Of a stretch of 64,000 bases of DNA, positions 8,318 to 16,285 are shown piece after piece. Below the pieces are notes generated by a model. The model was not told the DNA's origin. It saw only the letters and a list, made by a program, of their open reading frames with translations, and did not search any database. The stretch is from Pseudomonas fluorescens (lineage in GTDB: Bacteria > Pseudomonadota > Gammaproteobacteria > Pseudomonadales > Pseudomonadaceae). Position 1 is the stretch's first letter. Each line of letters opens with the position of its first letter. The DNA lies in NCBI GenBank assembly GCA_902825215.1, contig LR782234.1:4030001-4094000 (forward strand), in the 5' to 3' direction. The position numbers were made by a program, and so were the translations under genes.

Positions 8318-8977
8318 ATGGAAACCAGTACAACCCTCCCAAGGAAATATTTTGTTGTCGTGACTCACAGTACAACGTCGCAACGTGAACTGGAGAGCAT
8401 CCTGTCCAGCGAACGTTTCAACTCGTTTGGCACGTCGCAGGCACAAATGTTTGTTGAAGGTGTTGCTTCGCCCTCCTCCGCGCCAATGGTGATGGAGTTC
8501 ACATATCCGCACATCAGTCGAAAAAATGTCGCGCGCAGTATCGAGCATGATACTCAGCGAATTCTGGCCACACTTGAATCGGAATGGCTGGCCGCGCAAT
8601 CTGCAAATACGTTCCAGCACAACTCTGTCATTACCGGCGATATCAGCAACATGCCCCCTGCCGTTCAAAGCGATATGCCGGATAGCGCAACCTGGCATCT
8701 TGACCCGGATCAAGGCGCGCTGATCAAAGAAGACATAGAGATCAGTCTGACCGGGCTGGAAACAGCACTGGTGCGCAAACTGCTCAGCCATGCAGAGCGT
8801 GTTGTCAGTCGTGACGATTTGATTATCAGCATCGGCCGCGAACCGGAACAATACCGTGGCCTGGAAATGTGCCTGAGTCGCCTGCAAGACAAATTCAAAA
8901 GCGCCAGTAACGGTGAGCGTTTGTTTCGCGCGGTAAGAAATCGCGGTTATTGCCTTATCCAGGACATCGTCGCGTAA
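8318..8977 (+). CDS. Second winged-helix transcriptional regulator of the exopolysaccharide locus
   Basis: The product is 219 aa. The C-terminal about 90 residues match an OmpR-type winged helix (ISLTGLETALVRKLLSHAERVVSRDDL, then LEMCLSRLQDKF and LFRAVRNRGYCLI). The N-terminal about 120 residues begin with a strand-like KYFVVVTH but I cannot make out a receiver. AGGAG precedes the ATG at 8318. It lies 278 bp after the first regulator in the same direction. A role in controlling the downstream polysaccharide genes is inferred from position. Confidence 0.75.
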   Translation: METSTTLPRKYFVVVTHSTTSQRELESILSSERFNSFGTSQAQMFVEGVASPSSAPMVMEFTYPHISRKNVARSIEHDTQRILATLESEWLAAQSANTFQHNSVITGDISNMPPAVQSDMPDSATWHLDPDQGALIKEDIEISLTGLETALVRKLLSHAERVVSRDDLIISIGREPEQYRGLEMCLSRLQDKFKSASNGERLFRAVRNRGYCLIQDIVA

Positions 8978-9358
8978 ATAACGCCGACTTCCTCCCATAA
9001 AACAAACAGAACAAGTGCGATTACAAAAACAACAAGAGCACTCTGTTTGGCTTTATCCCCCTTGAGTTGTATTTCCCTGCCTCCAACAGTACCAAATACC
9101 CCACCGCACTTTCACCCCCTGCTCTGCGACCTTTTCTAACAGGCGACTATTTAATTATTAAAATAGTTGGCACTGTGCCATCTTGTTAGAACTCGTCAGA
9201 CACCATTCCCGGCAATAACTTAGTCTATTGACTGACGACAGTTCGGCATATCGATGTTGTTACCTCAGGACACTCGCTACAACAAAAACAATAAGTCTGC
9301 ATAACAACTCGGATTTCAACTGTTGAAACCTGAATGGACGTCTTTTGGGGATATTCGT
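8978..9358. promoter_or_regulatory. Regulatory region upstream of the WcaJ-like gene
   Basis: This 381-bp non-coding stretch contains nested inverted repeats. An outer pair TCTAACA (9136-9142) and TGTTAGA (9184-9190) flanks an inner AT-rich palindrome at 9147-9168 with 7-bp arms ACTATTT/AAATAGT. This looks like a complex operator. Two ANGGA motifs, one at 9333-9337 and one overlapping the start codon at 9359, could be RsmA/RsmE sites, but I see no clear hairpin. Confidence 0.5.
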
Positions 9359-10753
9359 ATGGATCTTTCTCTCAGTATCAATCGAAACACGGGCCTCAAG
9401 GGACTGACCTTTTGGGGCCAATGGGCACTCGCTCAAGCGTTCGTGGTCACGCTGCTGTTTATCCTGGCCGAGCAGCACACCGGTACGGTCGCGTTCTATT
9501 ACCGAATGTGCGCAACGCTGGCCGTGCTGGCCTCGGTTCCGGCCTACACGTTCACCGGTGTCTATCGCAAACGCGACAACTACCTGACCGGCCTGGGCCG
9601 GCTGTTCATGGGCTGGTCGATGACCATGGCGGCGCTGGCGTGCATTGCGTTCGTCTGCCAGGCCGATGAGCTGTTTTCGCGGCAGGTGATTCTGAGCTGG
9701 GCGGTGTATGGCTTCCTTGGCCAGGCGTTTCTTTACGCGCCGTTGCATGCGTTTTCCAAGTACTACCAACGCTCGCGTAAAAGCGAACACAAGACGTTGA
9801 TCGTCGGCACCGGTGAACTGGCGCTGGGTCTGGCGAAGAAGCTCAGCCAGCTGGAAAACCTGCCGCTGGTGGGGCTGGTCAGCAACGGCGATGTGACCAC
9901 GCTGGGCTCTGATGCCCCGCGCGTCGTCGGCGCACAGGAACAGCTGCTGGACCTGATCGCCGCCCATGACATTCGCCGTCTGTACATCACCCTGCCGCTG
10001 TGCGAAGCAGCGAAGATCGAGGCGATGTACGTCGATCTGCTGGGCGCCAACGTCGATGTGGTGTGGGTACCGGATCTGAACAGCCTGACGCTGCTCAATC
10101 ACTCGGTGAAAGTCGTGGACGGTCTGCCGGCGATCTACCTGAACGAAAGCCCGCTGACCAGCCGCCCGACCGCCGCACTGAGCAAGAGTCTGGTGGAGAA
10201 GGCAGTGGCGTTTCTGGCGATCATCGCGCTGAGTCCGATCCTGCTAATCATTGCACTGGCGGTGAAGCTCAACTCCCCGGGCCCGGTGTTTTTCAAGCAG
10301 GACCGCCATGGCTGGAACGGCAAGGTGATCAAGGTCTGGAAATTCCGCTCGATGCGTGTTCACGATGACCGTGATGTGAAGCAGGCCAGCCGTAACGACT
10401 CGCGCATTACCGCTGTCGGCCGCTTTATCCGTCGCACCTCGCTGGATGAGTTGCCGCAGCTGTTCAACGTCCTGCAAGGGCACATGGCCCTGGTCGGCCC
10501 ACGCCCGCATGCGGTCGCGCACAACAACTATTACTCGGGAAAAATCCTCGCCTACATGGCGCGCCACCGAATCAAACCGGGCATCACCGGCCTCGCCCAG
10601 ATCAGCGGTTGCCGCGGTGAGACCGACACCATCGACAAGATGCAGAAGCGTGTGGAGATTGACCTGCAGTACATCAACAGCTGGTCGTTGTGGCTGGATC
10701 TGAAGATCCTGGTGAAGACACCGTTTACGTTGCTGTCGAAGGATATTTACTGA
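9359..10753 (+). CDS. Undecaprenyl-phosphate hexose phosphotransferase (WcaJ-like)
   Basis: The product is 464 aa. It starts repeat-unit synthesis by moving hexose-1-phosphate, probably glucose, from UDP-sugar to undecaprenyl phosphate. The N-terminal half has about four membrane helices and a Rossmann-like CoA_binding_3 region (TLIVGTGELALGLAKKL). The C-terminal half is the bacterial sugar transferase domain with KFRSM, RRTSLDELPQLFNVLQG, VGPRPH and the KPGITGLAQISG block. I chose the ATG at 9359, preceded by GGGGA; a TTG at 9323 is unlikely. It is transcribed apart from the other polysaccharide genes and followed by a strong terminator. Confidence 0.92.
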   Translation: MDLSLSINRNTGLKGLTFWGQWALAQAFVVTLLFILAEQHTGTVAFYYRMCATLAVLASVPAYTFTGVYRKRDNYLTGLGRLFMGWSMTMAALACIAFVCQADELFSRQVILSWAVYGFLGQAFLYAPLHAFSKYYQRSRKSEHKTLIVGTGELALGLAKKLSQLENLPLVGLVSNGDVTTLGSDAPRVVGAQEQLLDLIAAHDIRRLYITLPLCEAAKIEAMYVDLLGANVDVVWVPDLNSLTLLNHSVKVVDGLPAIYLNESPLTSRPTAALSKSLVEKAVAFLAIIALSPILLIIALAVKLNSPGPVFFKQDRHGWNGKVIKVWKFRSMRVHDDRDVKQASRNDSRITAVGRFIRRTSLDELPQLFNVLQGHMALVGPRPHAVAHNNYYSGKILAYMARHRIKPGITGLAQISGCRGETDTIDKMQKRVEIDLQYINSWSLWLDLKILVKTPFTLLSKDIY

Positions 10754-10772
10754 GGTTCAGGGTTGCACATGC

Positions 10773-10796
10773 AAGGGGACGAAAGTCCCCTTTTTT
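10773..10796 (+). terminator. Rho-independent terminator after the WcaJ-like gene
   Basis: AAGGGGAC and GTCCCCTT pair around a GAAA tetraloop and are followed by a run of T (10791-10796). It is 20 bases after the stop codon. Confidence 0.85.
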
Positions 10797-10842
10797 GTGG
10801 GCGGAATTTGGGGGTGGGTCGGGATTGTGGCCTGACGAATAA

Positions 10843-10940
10843 CCCCTGTAGGAGCGAGCCTGCTCGCGATGGCGCTATGTCAGGCAACGAAGATATTGAC
10901 TGGGCTGACGCCTTCGCGAGCAGGCTCGCTCCCACAGGGG
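10843..10940. repeat. REPIN (inverted REP pair)
   Basis: Two REP sequences with the core gagcgagcctgctcgcga face each other, bounded by CCCCTGTAGGAG on the left and CTCCCACAGGGG on the right. REPINs are non-autonomous elements mobilised by RAYT transposases, none of which is in the window. Confidence 0.85.
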
Positions 10941-10982
10941 TTCGGCGGATGAGTCGGGATTTGTGGTTTGGCAAATGACCAG

Positions 10983-11071
10983 TGTGGGAGCGAGCCTGCT
11001 CGCGAAAGCGGTGTGTCAGGCAACGGAGATGTTGCCTGATACGACGCTATCGCAAGCAGGCTCACTCCTAC
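10983..11071. repeat. REPIN (inverted REP pair)
   Basis: A second REP pair directly follows the first, from tgtgggagcgagcctgct to the diverged right arm ctatcgcaagcaggctcactccta. The right arm has drifted from the core, suggesting an older copy. It fills the space between the WcaJ-like gene and the convergent YjbH-type gene. Confidence 0.82.
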
Positions 11072-11101
11072 GGGGATCTTTGTTGTAGCGGGGATCAGCG
11101 T

Positions 11102-13180
11102 CTACTCGGTTATCTTTTCGAAATTGCGATAGAACATATCGCCTTCCCGGCTATCGGTCATCGAATGCAATTGATAGCTGCGATTGAGTCGCGCGCCGCC
11201 GTCTCGGGTCAGGGGGGCCCAGACCAGGTTGGCGCGGCGCATGGTCGACATGCTCATCATTTCGTCGAACGGGATCGACAGGTACAGGCCCTTGTCGAAG
11301 CTACCTTCGCCATATTCGGCGCTGCTGGCGGTGGTGATCGTCGCCCAGGCCCCCACCCGCACACCGTTGAAAAACTCCCGCGAGATATCCACCGTCGTAC
11401 CCCAGTCCCCAGCCAGATAGCGACCGACACTGACCGCCGCCAGCGTGTCGAACGGCAGGTCGGTGTAACCGGTGATGTGCCCGGTCACCACCGAGTAATC
11501 GCGCAAGGCAAAACCCTGATCGAAATCGCGCTGACGCACCCAGTTCAGGTCCGCGCCCAGCGACCAGCGTTCGCCCGTCGGGCGGAACAACACCTCGGCG
11601 CCAACGCCGGCAAACATCGATTCCAGATAACCGCCGTAGACCATGCCATACAGATCTTTATCCAGTTGCTCGGCATGGCTGACCTGGAACAGCGGCATGG
11701 TCGTGTTGGACGTGGTCAGGTACTGACGCAGATCGGTTCGCACACGCGGCAATCCACTCGGCGCGTCGTAGCTGAATTTATCGAAGTTGTTCGCCAGGTT
11801 GGCGCTGAGCAAACCGCTCCACCAGGTATTGCGATTGAAGCGATATTCAGCGTCGGCATCGGCGCTGAATTGATAAAGCAAGCCATCCGGGCCGCCGACG
11901 TTCTGTTTGAAACCCAGGCCCACGCCATAGCTGAAATGCTGCGGCGCCTCGGTGTAGAGCGTGGTCTCGTTGTGCGGCATCGCCGGGTTGATTTCGGTGG
12001 TGCGGTGCAGCGACTCCAGCGGTTCCTCGTTGTTGATCACTTCGCGGAAGGTTTGGCGCGGCAGGCTGGTTTCTTCCAGCGGCAAGTCGTAGCGCTTGTT
12101 GACCACGGTGAACCAGTCGATGTCGTCGTTGACGCTGTTATCGAGAATCCGGCTCGCCCGCCCGACGGCTTTGGACGAATGGAAATACCGCTGTTGCTCG
12201 CCGTAGACGATCAGCTCGGAATCACGCTGGGCGATGCGCTCGACCTTGTAGCCGGCGTTCTGCTGCAAGCGCCTCGATACGTCGGCCCAATTGACCTGCT
12301 CCATCGTCGCGGTCGGGGCTTTCGCCGGCAGCGGTTCGGGAGTCGGGTCGTAGGTTTTCGCCGGGGCTTTGCGGCTGACGAAATTGGTGTGAAAGGTCAC
12401 ACCGAACATCGCCGTATTGCCACGCTCCCACGCCGCGCTGACGTCGATCGAGTCGGTGACCTTGAACACTGCGCCGAGGTTGATCGGCGAGTCCTGCTTG
12501 ATCTCGTTGTCCTTCGGTTCGTTCTTGTAATCGTTGCCTTCGAATTCGAGTTTCAGACTGAGGCGATCCCACGGTGTCTGATAGCTCACGCCTCCGAACA
12601 ACGAAGGTCGGCCACGGAAATACGAACCCGAGTTGACGTCACCGGTGCCCTCGAGCGCCGGCCGGGTATCGAAGCGACTGCTGACGTATCCCAACGGGTT
12701 ATCGAAGTCGCCGCGATTGCCGATGTAGCCCCAGGCGATGCCGGCGCTGAAATCGAAATTGTCGTAGCGTTTGTTGGCGACGAAATATTCACTGGAGAAC
12801 AAACCGGTACCACCGATATCTCGAAAGCCCAGCGCCACTTCCGGCGCCCAATGGCTTTCCTGCCAGAGCCGGACTTTGGCGTCGACCGCCTTGTCCTTAT
12901 AGCTTTGGCTGCCGCTCAGGGCCTCCGAGCCGTACGGCCGGTTGGTGATCGCGGTGTAGCGAAACGAGCCTTCGAGCCAGTCCAGCGGTTGCAACGACAC
13001 GCTGTAGCGGCTGTACGGATCGGTGCGGTTGGCGTTGACGCTCAACTCGCCCGCCGGGGCCATGCGCGCGGTCGGTGTCTGCCACAGGCCGGTGCCACCG
13101 AAGTCATTCTGAGTGATGCGCGGCTCGGCGTGAGCCAGACCGCAGGGCAATAACAACACAGCTGCAAAACGTAACTTCAA
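11102..13180 (-). CDS. YjbH/GfcD-type outer-membrane polysaccharide export protein
   Basis: The product is 692 aa with a signal peptide ending LAHA. It belongs by layout to the YjbH/GfcD family, large predicted beta-rich outer-membrane proteins needed for group 4 capsule and Yjb exopolysaccharide. Visible signatures are NDFGGTGLWQTPTARM directly after the signal, the repeated strand pattern with Trp/Tyr ends, and a central linker rich in Pro around TYDPTPEPLPAKAP. There is no lipobox Cys. The ATG overlaps the stop of the upstream GfcC gene by 4 bases, so the two are co-translated. Confidence 0.88.
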   Translation of the reverse strand: MKLRFAAVLLLPCGLAHAEPRITQNDFGGTGLWQTPTARMAPAGELSVNANRTDPYSRYSVSLQPLDWLEGSFRYTAITNRPYGSEALSGSQSYKDKAVDAKVRLWQESHWAPEVALGFRDIGGTGLFSSEYFVANKRYDNFDFSAGIAWGYIGNRGDFDNPLGYVSSRFDTRPALEGTGDVNSGSYFRGRPSLFGGVSYQTPWDRLSLKLEFEGNDYKNEPKDNEIKQDSPINLGAVFKVTDSIDVSAAWERGNTAMFGVTFHTNFVSRKAPAKTYDPTPEPLPAKAPTATMEQVNWADVSRRLQQNAGYKVERIAQRDSELIVYGEQQRYFHSSKAVGRASRILDNSVNDDIDWFTVVNKRYDLPLEETSLPRQTFREVINNEEPLESLHRTTEINPAMPHNETTLYTEAPQHFSYGVGLGFKQNVGGPDGLLYQFSADADAEYRFNRNTWWSGLLSANLANNFDKFSYDAPSGLPRVRTDLRQYLTTSNTTMPLFQVSHAEQLDKDLYGMVYGGYLESMFAGVGAEVLFRPTGERWSLGADLNWVRQRDFDQGFALRDYSVVTGHITGYTDLPFDTLAAVSVGRYLAGDWGTTVDISREFFNGVRVGAWATITTASSAEYGEGSFDKGLYLSIPFDEMMSMSTMRRANLVWAPLTRDGGARLNRSYQLHSMTDSREGDMFYRNFEKITE

Positions 13181-13938
13181 CGAACCACCTCGGCCAGCTG
13201 CGTGGCAATGAATTCGGCCAACTGCTGATTCAGTTCAGGAAGAGGCGGATCTAGATCATCATTTTTCAGCGGCACCAGAATCTTGCTGCCGGCCACCGGG
13301 AATTGCCCGGACTCGCGATTCCAGTGAGCAATGCCCACGCGTCGCGACACGCCGTTGGGCTGGATCAACCACAGATAATCGGCTTCGGCATCGTCGAGAA
13401 TCGAACAGCCTTGCAGGTACTCACGCGCCTCCTGCAACGGCTGATACGGCAAGTGGCACGGCGCGGCGACGGCGCCCAGCACTTGCACCTCATCGACCCG
13501 TTTGGGATAGACCAGACGATCGCCATCCTCGAGACGAATGTTGCGCGCGAACCCGGTTTCCACCGCGACCGGGTCGAGATCGGCGATCTGCCGACCGGTC
13601 ACCGGCATCTGCCGCACGTCTTCAGCGATACGTTGCGCCAGCGCCACACGACTCGGTTTGTCGAACAGCACGGCCATGCGCTGCAGCACCTCGAGATCGA
13701 ACAGCACACCGACCTTGAGCCGCGTTTGCTGTTCGATCAGCGACTGGCGCAGCAAGCCGCCGGCGAGCCAGTAACCTTCGGCGTTCGGCACGGCCTCGCT
13801 GATCACATCGAGCAAGCGCCCGCCGGGTGGCAGCGGGATCGGCCCGGGATTGGCGACATCGCCCGATACGGTGACGGCAGCCTGGCTGGCGCCGGTCATC
13901 AGGATCAGACCCGCGGACCACAATCTCAGGCGCTTCAC
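13177..13938 (-). CDS. Capsule biosynthesis GfcC family protein
   Basis: The product is 253 aa from a GTG at 13938 that overlaps the upstream lipoprotein stop (GTGA). A signal peptide ends near ASQA. The mature part begins with an SLBB-like beta-grasp region (VTVSGDVANPGPIPLPPGGRLLDVI) and later has LEDGDRLVYPKRVDEVQVLGAV, typical of GfcC/YjbG periplasmic proteins with Wza-like domains. An upstream in-frame ATG at 14043 would lie deep in the neighbouring gene and was rejected. Its role is periplasmic assistance to polymer export. Confidence 0.87.
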   Translation of the reverse strand: MKRLRLWSAGLILMTGASQAAVTVSGDVANPGPIPLPPGGRLLDVISEAVPNAEGYWLAGGLLRQSLIEQQTRLKVGVLFDLEVLQRMAVLFDKPSRVALAQRIAEDVRQMPVTGRQIADLDPVAVETGFARNIRLEDGDRLVYPKRVDEVQVLGAVAAPCHLPYQPLQEAREYLQGCSILDDAEADYLWLIQPNGVSRRVGIAHWNRESGQFPVAGSKILVPLKNDDLDPPLPELNQQLAEFIATQLAEVVR

Positions 13939-14600
13939 GGCAGGTGCCTGCGAGCAGGTGTCAGCTGCACGACCTTGACGCGCAACTGCGTCGTCAGTTG
14001 CTGCTCGCTCTGCAGGATGAAACCGTCGCGCGGATCGACCCAATAATGATTGGTCGCGCGCAAGCCGATGGCCGGCGCGTCAATCTGCTCATCGACCCGC
14101 AGCACGGTGTAGTCCTTGTCGAGAATGTTCAGAGTGGTGTCCGAGCGGCGGCTGAAGCGGCTGTTGACGATCACTCCGACTTCCTGACCCTTGTACAGAT
14201 CAATCCAGCGGCGCGTGGTGAAGCCGTCGGCGACGTGATGCAAGCCGCGCTTGAACGGCGAGTCATCGGCCAGGCGCGTGCCGTCCAGATCGCCTTCCAG
14301 GCCCAGGCCGATGCTGCGCACGGCAAGGCCATCGCGCAGCAGCAGGACTTGCTTGCCGGAGGCGACCCAGAACTGCAGGTCTTCGCGCTCGCGCATCAGC
14401 GCCAGCACGCCGGAGCCGGACGGCGTGGTCAGCTTCAGTTGCGGGTAATTGACCGCGGCCACTTCCGCAGCCGTCACGTCCACTTCGTCGGGGCCGACCA
14501 CTGCGGCTTTGAGGTTGTTCAGCGACGCGCTCATCAGCGGATTACAGCCACTGAGCAACACCGCCGCGCACAGGCAGACGCCAACTTTCAACGTATTCAC
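13935..14600 (-). CDS. YjbF/GfcB family lipoprotein
   Basis: The product is 221 aa. The lipobox LLSGC lies at about residues 15-19, so it is probably an outer-membrane lipoprotein. The remainder matches the YjbF/GfcB pattern (VNYPQLKLTTPSGSG, LQFWVASGKQVLLLRDG, RWIDLYKGQEVGVIVNSRF, NHYWVDPRDGFILQSEQQL). In E. coli, gfcB sits between gfcA and gfcC; here it sits between the Wza-type gene and gfcC with a 4-base overlap to the latter. Confidence 0.88.
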   Translation of the reverse strand: MNTLKVGVCLCAAVLLSGCNPLMSASLNNLKAAVVGPDEVDVTAAEVAAVNYPQLKLTTPSGSGVLALMREREDLQFWVASGKQVLLLRDGLAVRSIGLGLEGDLDGTRLADDSPFKRGLHHVADGFTTRRWIDLYKGQEVGVIVNSRFSRRSDTTLNILDKDYTVLRVDEQIDAPAIGLRATNHYWVDPRDGFILQSEQQLTTQLRVKVVQLTPARRHLP

Positions 14601-14611
14601 AGTCGGCGACC

Positions 14612-15727
14612 TTATTTGCTGTTGTTACTGTATTCGCTCCAGTTCTTCGCCGCGGAAGCCCCGGTGCCGACAATCGATGCCGACGGCACCAACTGGCTGA
14701 TGAAGCGGTTCCAGCGCGTGACGTTGGCCGGGCCGACGTAGACCACGTCCTGCGGGCGCACCTGAAAGTGCGAGGCCAGCGCCATGGCGGTCGGCGATTC
14801 GGCTTCCAGCTGATAGATCTTCGCCGGCTCGACATCGAGGTTTTCCACGCCACGAATGACGTACACCGCGTTACCGTTGGAGCTGGTCTGGCTCAAGCCG
14901 CCGACCGAGCCGAGCACGTCGGAGAGGTTCATCGTCGCCGTCTTGAAGCTCAACGCGCGCGGCTGGTTGACCTCGCCCATCACGTAGATGCGCTTGTTGT
15001 CGTTGTACGGCAGATACAACTGGTCGCCGCCCTTGAGGAAGACGTTCTGCAACTCGGAATCCTGTTGATTGAGCGCGTCGAGATTGAGCGGATACGTGCG
15101 CCCGTTGCGCGTCAGCAACAGCCCGGACAGATCGGCGTTGTTGGTGTCGATACCGGCCGAGCCGAGGGCTTCGACCACACTCAGCGGGTTGGTGGAAATC
15201 GCTTGCGGGCCGGCCTTGGTGACCGCACCGGTGACCACGACTTTCTGGCTGGCAAAACGCAGCACCGCGACGTCAACCTGCGGCTCGGCGATGAACGCTG
15301 ACAGGCGCTGCTCGATGTCCGCGCGCAGTTGCTGGATGGTGCGGCCGGCGGCCTGCACTTCCTTGATGAACGGGTAATACAGCGTGCCGTCGGAACGCAC
15401 CAGACGGCCGTTGGCATCGATCTGTTGCTGCGCGCCGGACGGGGCCGTCAGCTCCGGGTGATCCCACACGGTGATGTACAGCACGTCGTTGTTGCCGATG
15501 CGGTACTCGGCGGGGGTCGCCAACAACTCCGCCGGCAGCGATTCGTGCTTTTGCGTCGCGCGGTTCATGGCGATCAGCTTCGGCGTGATCGGAATCAGCT
15601 CGACCCGGCTGCTTTCACTCGCGCCCTGGCGGGTGATGTCGCTGGTGCTGAGGTATTGACCGGGGGAAAACATGCAACCTTGCAGAGCGAGACTTGCCAA
15701 CATTAAAAGATAAACACTACGAGTCAT
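14612..15727 (-). CDS. Wza/GfcE-type polysaccharide export lipoprotein
   Basis: The product is 371 aa, close to the usual Wza length of about 380. It forms the outer-membrane export channel. The lipobox ALQGC is at residues 14-18. A polysaccharide export (PES) domain is visible at YRIGNNDVLYITVWDHPELT and AAGRTIQQLRADIEQRLSAFI, followed by SLBB repeats (VVTGAVTKAGPQAIS and IYVMGEVNQPRALSF). The C-terminus holds an amphipathic helix-like stretch VTRWNRFISQLVP, as in the Wza alpha-barrel. Its stop is 12 bases before the YjbF-type start. Confidence 0.93.
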   Translation of the reverse strand: MTRSVYLLMLASLALQGCMFSPGQYLSTSDITRQGASESSRVELIPITPKLIAMNRATQKHESLPAELLATPAEYRIGNNDVLYITVWDHPELTAPSGAQQQIDANGRLVRSDGTLYYPFIKEVQAAGRTIQQLRADIEQRLSAFIAEPQVDVAVLRFASQKVVVTGAVTKAGPQAISTNPLSVVEALGSAGIDTNNADLSGLLLTRNGRTYPLNLDALNQQDSELQNVFLKGGDQLYLPYNDNKRIYVMGEVNQPRALSFKTATMNLSDVLGSVGGLSQTSSNGNAVYVIRGVENLDVEPAKIYQLEAESPTAMALASHFQVRPQDVVYVGPANVTRWNRFISQLVPSASIVGTGASAAKNWSEYSNNSK

Positions 15728-15766
15728 AATGGCACTACGCTATTCAAGGGCGAATCCAAAAACAAA

Positions 15767-15790
15767 GTCACCCGACTTGCGTCGGGCGAC
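15767..15790 (-). terminator. Attenuator-like hairpin between the GfcA-like gene and wza
   Basis: Read on the minus strand, GTCGCCCGAC pairs with GTCGGGTGAC around a GCAA tetraloop and is followed by TTTGTTTTT. One pair is a G-U wobble only in the minus-strand RNA, so the structure is stronger in the direction of transcription. It would let most transcripts stop after the small gene and fewer continue into the export genes. Confidence 0.6.
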
Positions 15791-15817
15791 CCTGTACTGC
15801 ACTAACAGAACTTCCTG

Positions 15818-16054
15818 TTAGTTATGCGTGCCGGTTGTACCGGTGGTACCCGTCGTACCGGTGGTACCGCCGTTGGCACTGCCACCGCTGTTGGACGCCG
15901 CTACAGCACTGGCAACCATTGCAGTACTGGCTGCGGGCGCTTGAGAAGCCGCCACACTGCCACCTACATTGGTTACCGCTGTCAACGGCGCTTCAGCGGC
16001 GGCAGCCCAGTTGCTCAACATCGTCAACAGGGCAACTGCCATCACTTTTTTCAT
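15818..16054 (-). CDS. GfcA/YjbE-like small Gly/Thr-rich secreted protein
   Basis: The product is 78 aa. A signal peptide ends near WAAAA, then comes an Ala/Ser/Val-rich stretch and a C-terminal tail of TTG/GTT repeats (GGTTGTTGTTGTTGTHN). E. coli GfcA and YjbE are likewise short, secreted and Thr/Gly-rich and are the first genes of their operons, as here. Their function is unknown. A strong AAGGAG precedes the ATG. The following hairpin suggests that this gene is expressed at a higher level than those downstream. Confidence 0.75.
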   Translation of the reverse strand: MKKVMAVALLTMLSNWAAAAEAPLTAVTNVGGSVAASQAPAASTAMVASAVAASNSGGSANGGTTGTTGTTGTTGTHN

Positions 16055-16253
16055 ATCAACTCCTTTCTAACATTCGACCTGTTAAAAAACCGGCCTGTGT
16101 TAGCGGTGGTAGAGTTCAAGTCCGCAAAAAGCGCGAACAAGATCCGTTGTTCTTTCACAGTCAAACGCAACTGATAAAAGTCGAACGGCAGGCTTATATC
16201 TACGGACTTGCAAAAGGCATTGCCAGTGTAATTTCCCGACGTTATCTAACAAC

Positions 16254-16271
16254 CTGACTGAAAATAACATT
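16254..16271 (+). promoter_or_regulatory. Copy 1 of the recurring GAC[TA][AG]AAAATAAC motif
   Basis: GACTGAAAATAAC occupies 16256-16268, between the galE stop and the GfcA-like start, with TCTAACA directly to its left at 16245-16251. Three further copies lie at 17505, 28951 and 28989, all in non-coding DNA of the polysaccharide locus and all in the same orientation. Confidence 0.4.
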
Positions 16272-16285
16272 GGACTAATTGGCCA

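Noticed and set aside
10843..11071. REP pairs as a CRISPR-like array
   Set aside because: The repeats are inverted pairs with the Pseudomonas REP core, irregular spacing and no cas genes.
10982..13153. A 723-residue open frame on the plus strand opposite the YjbH-type gene
   Set aside because: It is rich in Arg, His and Gln with no domain, and the minus-strand frame has a signal peptide, family motifs and translational coupling. Long antisense frames are usual in GC-rich DNA.
16100..16115. gcggtggtag as an ops/RfaH element
   Set aside because: It departs from GGCGGTAG, lies on the strand opposite to the export genes and no other JUMPstart features are seen.
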